DNA of 19,086 bases from an uncultured Chloroflexota bacterium. Its GTDB lineage: Bacteria > Chloroflexota > Anaerolineae > Anaerolineales > Anaerolineaceae. A program made the position numbers and the translations under genes. The stretch lies in assembly GCA_902795255.1 (NCBI GenBank), contig CADBKS010000051.1, positions 1-19,086 of the forward strand, read 5' to 3'. Under the pieces are notes generated by a model. The model was given only the letters and a program-made list of their open reading frames with translations. It was not told the origin of the DNA and made no database searches. Position 1 is the first letter of the stretch; each line of letters begins with the position of its first letter. Shown here in pieces: positions 15,448-19,086 of this stretch.

Positions 15448-17283
15448 TTATCCGAAGCTTTTTACGATATCTGCCTTGAACACGTATTTCGCAATCAGGT
15501 AGCAGACGGAAATCAGCAGAATCATGCAGACCGAGCTGGCTGCGGCCAGCTGATAGCACCCCATGCTGGTGTAGGAAAAGGTCAGGTAGGAAAGGGTCGT
15601 GTTTTTCTCATTGATCACCAGGGAGATCAGGTCGAATTCCTTGGCGATGCTGATAAATGAGAGGATGAACCCGGACATGAACCCGTTCTTTGCGATCGGG
15701 AAGATGATCTGAGCCATTCTCCGGAAGAATCCGGCCCCGTTGATGGACGCGGCTTCCTCCAGTTCCGTGCTGATCTGCAGCATTGTGGCGGAACCGGCTT
15801 TGCTGGCGTAGGGAAAATATTTCACGACACTGATCAGCAGGATCAGCAGGAAGGTCCCGTACAGAGACGGGATCAGCCCGCCCAGTTTCGGTTTGTTGAA
15901 CATTGCCACGTAGACCGCGGAGAATGCGACTGCCGGGATCAGATAGGGGATAAACACCAGCTGGTCGATCGTCCGGCCGTACCATTTGCCGCGCCCGCGG
16001 ACACTGATATAACCGAACAGCTGCCCCATAAAGGATGCGATCACCGCGCCCAGCACACCCAGCTTGACCGTGTTCATGATCGCCCGTGTAAATTTCGGGT
16101 TGCGCAGTACGCCCGGTTCGTAGTTGATGTACGGGTAGGATTCCTCTTCGGTCCCGATCCAGTTGTGGAGCGTGAGATTGTCCAGCGTGATGCCTTTGAC
16201 CGGGGAGATCTGGAAGCTTTCGATGATCAGACTGGTGATCGGAATGATCAGCGCGATCAGCAGGAAAATGCAGACCAGAAGGAACATCGGGATCCGCCAT
16301 TTGCCGAGCATCAGGTCAACGCTGCGTCCGCCCTTGCCGTTGATCGTGGAATAGGACTTCCGGGTGCCGATGAGTTTGTCATTGACAAAAATACAGCCGG
16401 CAGAAAGGAGGATCATCAGAATGGCGATCGCGTAGCCGACACCGGACATACCGGTGCTGATCTGGTCATGCAGACGGGTGGAAAGGGTATAGTATTTTAC
16501 CCGGGTCCCAAGGTAGGACGCGACAGAATAGCCGCCCATCGCCTTGCTGAGCGTCATGATCGTAGCGGAAAGGAATGCGGGCATGACCAGCGGCAGCGTG
16601 ATCTGCATGACGATCGTCTTTTTGCTCGCACCCTGGATCAGCGCCATTTCCTCAAGTTCAGAGTTGATCGTGCCCAGGGAGCCCGCGAGCATGATGTAGG
16701 TGAAAGCGTAATAGTGCAGTGCCAGAACACAGACCATCGCGAAGGGCCCGTATGCGATCCAGTCCGGAACATTCCAGCCGAAACCGTACAGAATACCGGG
16801 CGAGCCGCCGAGCGTGTTCCGGAAAATGGAAAGCCATGCCTGGGATTTGCACCAGGACGGCATCATATAAGCGATCATGATCAGGAAGGAAAGGATCTTT
16901 TTCCCCGGAATGTCGCTGCGGACGACCAGCCAGGCGAGGATCGCTCCGAGCGGGACCGCGACGAGACAGGCACAGACCGAAACGACAAGTGAATGCCCCA
17001 GCGGGATCCAGAACATGGATTTTGCCATCTTCCCGCTCAGCAGGTACTGCCAGTAATAAATGGACCAGGTCCCTTCTGCGACTTTTGCGCGGCGGGCCGC
17101 GGTCGCATCAAGGACCAGCGTCTGTTTGATCAGGGAGACCAGCGGGACAACGACGAGAACGACCAGTATGACCAGCGCGATCAGGGTGAGCAGATTGAAC
17201 GGATTGCAGAGGACGCTTTTGATCTGGTTCTTCAGCCGGACCGCGGGATCCCCTTTCTGAATGACCTTTTGGGTTTTACTCAT
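15448..17283 (-). CDS. ABC importer permease, two fused MetI-like domains (FbpB-like)
   Basis: This 611-aa inner-membrane subunit forms both halves of the transport channel. It has a basic cytoplasmic N-terminus and about 12 hydrophobic segments in two homologous halves. Each half ends with an EAA loop that contacts the ATPase: ELEEMALIQGASKKT in the first and ELEEAASINGAGFFRR in the second. Fusion of two permease domains in one chain is typical of the FbpB/ThiP-type transporters (iron, thiamine and related). The ATG follows GGAGG at good spacing. The gene lies 32 bases after the ATPase stop and 68 bases before the chosen binding-protein start, in the usual operon order. Confidence 0.93.
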   Translation of the reverse strand: MSKTQKVIQKGDPAVRLKNQIKSVLCNPFNLLTLIALVILVVLVVVPLVSLIKQTLVLDATAARRAKVAEGTWSIYYWQYLLSGKMAKSMFWIPLGHSLVVSVCACLVAVPLGAILAWLVVRSDIPGKKILSFLIMIAYMMPSWCKSQAWLSIFRNTLGGSPGILYGFGWNVPDWIAYGPFAMVCVLALHYYAFTYIMLAGSLGTINSELEEMALIQGASKKTIVMQITLPLVMPAFLSATIMTLSKAMGGYSVASYLGTRVKYYTLSTRLHDQISTGMSGVGYAIAILMILLSAGCIFVNDKLIGTRKSYSTINGKGGRSVDLMLGKWRIPMFLLVCIFLLIALIIPITSLIIESFQISPVKGITLDNLTLHNWIGTEEESYPYINYEPGVLRNPKFTRAIMNTVKLGVLGAVIASFMGQLFGYISVRGRGKWYGRTIDQLVFIPYLIPAVAFSAVYVAMFNKPKLGGLIPSLYGTFLLILLISVVKYFPYASKAGSATMLQISTELEEAASINGAGFFRRMAQIIFPIAKNGFMSGFILSFISIAKEFDLISLVINEKNTTLSYLTFSYTSMGCYQLAAASSVCMILLISVCYLIAKYVFKADIVKSFG

Positions 17284-17315
17284 GTTTACCTCCGTAAAAA
17301 CGATCAGCCCGAGAC

Positions 17316-18473
17316 TCAGTCTTCTGTCTCGTTCTTATCGCGGGCTTCTGCGTAACGGATCAGCCGGCCGGTCTGTTTGTTGAATACGTTCAGGCGTTTC
17401 GGATCCATCGTTACCCAGACTTTCTGGTTCATATCGTATTTCCGCAGGTCCACCTGCAGCGCAAGATACTGGGTTCCGTTAGTCTCGAGCGTCACGATCG
17501 TTTCAGCGCCGGCGGGCTGGCTGGCATAAACGGCCGCTTCGATGAATTCCGGAGATTTCGGATCCTTCGCGGTGATGTGGACCAGTTCCGGGCGGATGCC
17601 CAGGACGCAGTCAAATTCTTTACCCTGCGGGATCTCTTCTCCCGGTTTGATCGATTCCTTTTCAAAGGTGAAGGTCCCGAGAACGCCGGTGACTTTCAGC
17701 GTGTTCCCGTCATAAAAGCCTTTTCCGTCGATCATGTTGATGCGCGGGCTGCCGATAAAATCGGCGGTTTCCATATCGACCGGATTGGTGTAAAGCTCCT
17801 GCGGAGTAGCGATCTGGGCGATCTCCCCGGCACGGAACAGGGCGACTTTGGTGGACATCGTCATCGCTTCCAGCTGGTCATGGGTCACGTAAATGATCGT
17901 GGTGCCGGTTTCCATATGCAGGCGTTTCAGCTCGACGCGCATATCGATCCGCAGACGGGCATCCAGGTTGGAAAGCGGTTCATCCAGAAGCAGCAGTTTC
18001 GGATTGGAAGCGATCGCGCGCGCGATCGCCACACGCTGCTGCTGCCCGCCTGAAAGCTCGTTGGGGTAGCGGTCTTTGTACTGTTCGATCCGAAGGGTGC
18101 GGAGCGAATCCATGACCCGCTTGTCGATCTCTTCTTTGGAGAGTTTTTTGATTTTCAGTCCGAAGGCAATGTTCTGGTAGACAGTCATGTGTGGCCACAG
18201 GGCGTAGCTTTGGAAAACCAGGTTGAGTCCGCGCTTGCTCGGTTCTTCGAAAAACGCGTTCGGGGCGTCGATCATCTTTACCCCGTCGATCGTCATCGTG
18301 CCGTTCTGCGGTTTTTCCAGCCCGGAAATGACCCGCAGGGTGGTGGTCTTGCCGCAGCCGGAAGGCCCCAGCAGCGTCATAAAATCGCCGTCCTCGATCG
18401 TCAGATTGATATCCCTGAGAACGTGGCTGTCCCCATAGTACTTATCAATATGTTCCAAAACGATCCTGCTCAT
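17316..18473 (-). CDS. ABC importer ATPase with TOBE domain (FbpC/PotA/UgpC-like)
   Basis: This 385-aa ATPase powers the importer. Visible motifs are Walker A GPSGCGKTT (36-44), the Q-loop in FQSYALWPHMTV (Gln88), the signature LSGGQQQ (140-146), Walker B LLLLDEP (160-166) and the switch His in YVTHDQ near 200. After about residue 235 comes the TOBE/regulatory region with FIGSPRINM and LGIRPE, as in MalK/UgpC/PotA-type proteins. The start at 18473 is preferred because GAGGAG lies upstream and residues match the family start; the longer frame to 18665 runs through the promoter and operator. It is first in the operon. Confidence 0.94.
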   Translation of the reverse strand: MSRIVLEHIDKYYGDSHVLRDINLTIEDGDFMTLLGPSGCGKTTTLRVISGLEKPQNGTMTIDGVKMIDAPNAFFEEPSKRGLNLVFQSYALWPHMTVYQNIAFGLKIKKLSKEEIDKRVMDSLRTLRIEQYKDRYPNELSGGQQQRVAIARAIASNPKLLLLDEPLSNLDARLRIDMRVELKRLHMETGTTIIYVTHDQLEAMTMSTKVALFRAGEIAQIATPQELYTNPVDMETADFIGSPRINMIDGKGFYDGNTLKVTGVLGTFTFEKESIKPGEEIPQGKEFDCVLGIRPELVHITAKDPKSPEFIEAAVYASQPAGAETIVTLETNGTQYLALQVDLRKYDMNQKVWVTMDPKRLNVFNKQTGRLIRYAEARDKNETED

Positions 18474-18566
18474 AAAACATTCTCCTCGGTTTACCTTGCC
18501 GGCTTTTTTACCGTTGTTTTGCGGTCCTGCCCGGGCAATAATTTTGATAATGTATAAGGATTGGGA

Positions 18567-18580
18567 CGCAAACGTTTGCG
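18567..18580. promoter_or_regulatory. LacI/PurR-family operator (perfect palindrome)
   Basis: CGCAAACGTTTGCG is a perfect 14-bp palindrome with the central CG and flanking GCAAA/TTTGC typical of LacI-family sites; it closely resembles the PurR box. It sits about 7-20 bases downstream of the predicted transcription start of the ABC operon, an ideal position for repression. No LacI-family regulator gene is in the window. Confidence 0.8.
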
Positions 18581-18594
18581 AAACCTTACCGTAA

Positions 18595-18623
18595 ATTTTA
18601 TTATAGGGAAAAATGATTGTCAA
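18595..18623 (-). promoter_or_regulatory. Sigma70-type promoter of the ABC importer operon
   Basis: On the minus strand a consensus TTGACA (18623-18618) and TAAAAT (18600-18595) are 17 bases apart. An overlapping TATAAT at 18605-18600 has only a 12-base spacer, so TAAAAT is the better -10. Transcription would start near 18587, giving a leader of about 115 nt that includes the palindromic operator. Confidence 0.8.
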
Positions 18624-18714
18624 CTGTAATTCATCATGTGTTTTGTCATCTCTATTGTGTGACACGGATATGATTCTGCTGCCGGGACTGCCGGCGCACT
18701 TTTCCGATTCAGGC

Positions 18715-19086
18715 TATAATTACAATGGTGACCGGAAAAAGGTCCCAGAAGTAAATTACGGGGGAGTCTCATTCAGAGCTGCGGAGACATTATTAAATCT
18801 GTCGTTCCGGGTAGATTTTCCCGGCTGATAAAACAGGGCGCGGCAGGCTGCTTATGCAAAACATACGATCGGTCCGGACGCACCCTGCGAAGCACTCACT
18901 TCCGGCTGCCCTGTGCACATTAGAGTGAGCTCTATAACAGGTACCCGCCGCTAATTGCGGGTGAGTCTTATTATGAGCCGCGGATGTATAAATAAATGTG
19001 GCGTCTCAGGCTCAATAAACTTGGGGGCGAAGCTCCTGCTTCGAATACAATCGGGCGAAGCCCGTACCTTGCGAAGCAGGGGGGCA
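18715..19086. other. Non-coding region with multiple hairpins
   Basis: No credible gene is present. It opens with a TATAAT (18715-18720, plus strand) lacking a good -35. Hairpins include GTCTC/GAGAC (18766-18770/18784-18788), CCGGG/CCCGG (18807-18811/18820-18824), CACTC/GAGTG around 18894-18928, ACCCGC/GCGGGT (18943-18948/18957-18962) and TGAGCC/GGCTCA (18974-18979/19009-19014). It does not match tmRNA, RNase P, SRP RNA or the riboswitch cores I can recall. It could be a structured RNA, a leader for a gene beyond the edge, or remnant sequence. Confidence 0.45.
19027..19080. repeat. GCGAAGC mini-hairpin repeats and nested inverted repeat
   Basis: GCGAAGC occurs at 19027, 19055 and 19071, with a fourth copy at 18887. 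CCTGCTTCG (19035-19043) pairs perfectly with CGAAGCAGG (19072-19080), and a smaller hairpin CGGGCGAAGCCCG (19052-19064) is nested inside. GCGAAGC is known to form a very stable mini-hairpin. The structure continues to the window edge, so its full extent is unseen. Confidence 0.6.

Noticed and set aside
14183..15502. 439-codon plus-strand open frame
   Set aside because: It is antisense to the solute-binding protein and has no supporting ribosome site or motif.
16165..16992. 275-codon plus-strand open frame
   Set aside because: It is antisense to the permease; the Asp/Arg/His-rich translation is typical of a shadow frame.
18474..18665. N-terminal extension of the ABC ATPase
   Set aside because: The extension would be read from the promoter and operator region; the family start and ribosome site lie at 18473.
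18613..18828. 71-codon plus-strand open frame upstream of the ABC operon
   Set aside because: It crosses the -35 region of the minus-strand promoter, has no ribosome site, and reads like random sequence.
19035..19080. Integron attC-like recombination site
   Set aside because: The paired arms lack the GTTRRRY core and the element is cut by the window edge; no integrase is present.
18721..19086. tmRNA, RNase P RNA, SRP RNA, 6S RNA or a known riboswitch
   Set aside because: None of the conserved core sequences I can recall for these RNAs is present on either strand.

Overview
The window is about 55% GC and gene-dense. It shows no tRNA, rRNA, CRISPR array, transposase or phage gene. The best taxonomic clue is the FtsZ. 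Its C-terminal GTPase half, with wording such as HPLLE and NFTGGEDL, resembles Chloroflexota (Anaerolineae-like) FtsZ more than the Bacillota or proteobacterial forms. The Cys-paired FN3-like repeats of the secreted protein and the Big-domain subtilase fit the same group. This is an inference from recalled family features (confidence about 0.6); an anaerobic clostridium-like host is the main alternative.

Layout. (1) 1-4720: two divergently transcribed exported proteins. A multidomain subtilisin-like protease runs off the left edge on the minus strand, and a 654-aa secreted FN3-like repeat protein lies on the plus strand. A 196-bp spacer with tandem 11-bp repeats separates them. (2) 4733-7906, minus strand: a compact operon of a TIM-barrel-like glycosidase-related protein, ftsZ and a small conserved-looking ORF, ended by hairpins. 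(3) 8100-13515, plus strand: a probable cell-surface polymer operon. It holds a YidC insertase fused to a CDP-glycerol glycerophosphotransferase-like domain, a small AYIDPA membrane protein, a membrane-anchored sulfatase/LtaS-like phosphotransferase, and phosphonopyruvate decarboxylase. It ends at a clear intrinsic terminator. (4) 13546-18623, minus strand: an ABC importer operon of ATPase, fused double permease and solute-binding protein, then a terminator and a four-TM protein. It is driven by a good sigma70-type promoter with a perfect LacI/PurR-like palindrome just downstream of the predicted start. (5) 18624-19086: non-coding, with several hairpins and repeated GCGAAGC mini-hairpins at the right edge.

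How the genes may work together. Region 3 is the most unusual part. A second-type YidC carrying a teichoic-acid-polymerase-like domain, a small membrane protein, an LtaS-like transferase and a phosphonate-pathway enzyme appear co-transcribed. Together they suggest synthesis or decoration of a phosphoglycerol- and/or phosphonate-containing surface polymer. This is inference: no CDP-glycerol synthase, PEP mutase or aminotransferase lies in the window. The ABC importer is of the FbpABC/AEP/spermidine architecture. Its LacI-type operator argues against simple iron control, but its substrate cannot be read from the sequence.
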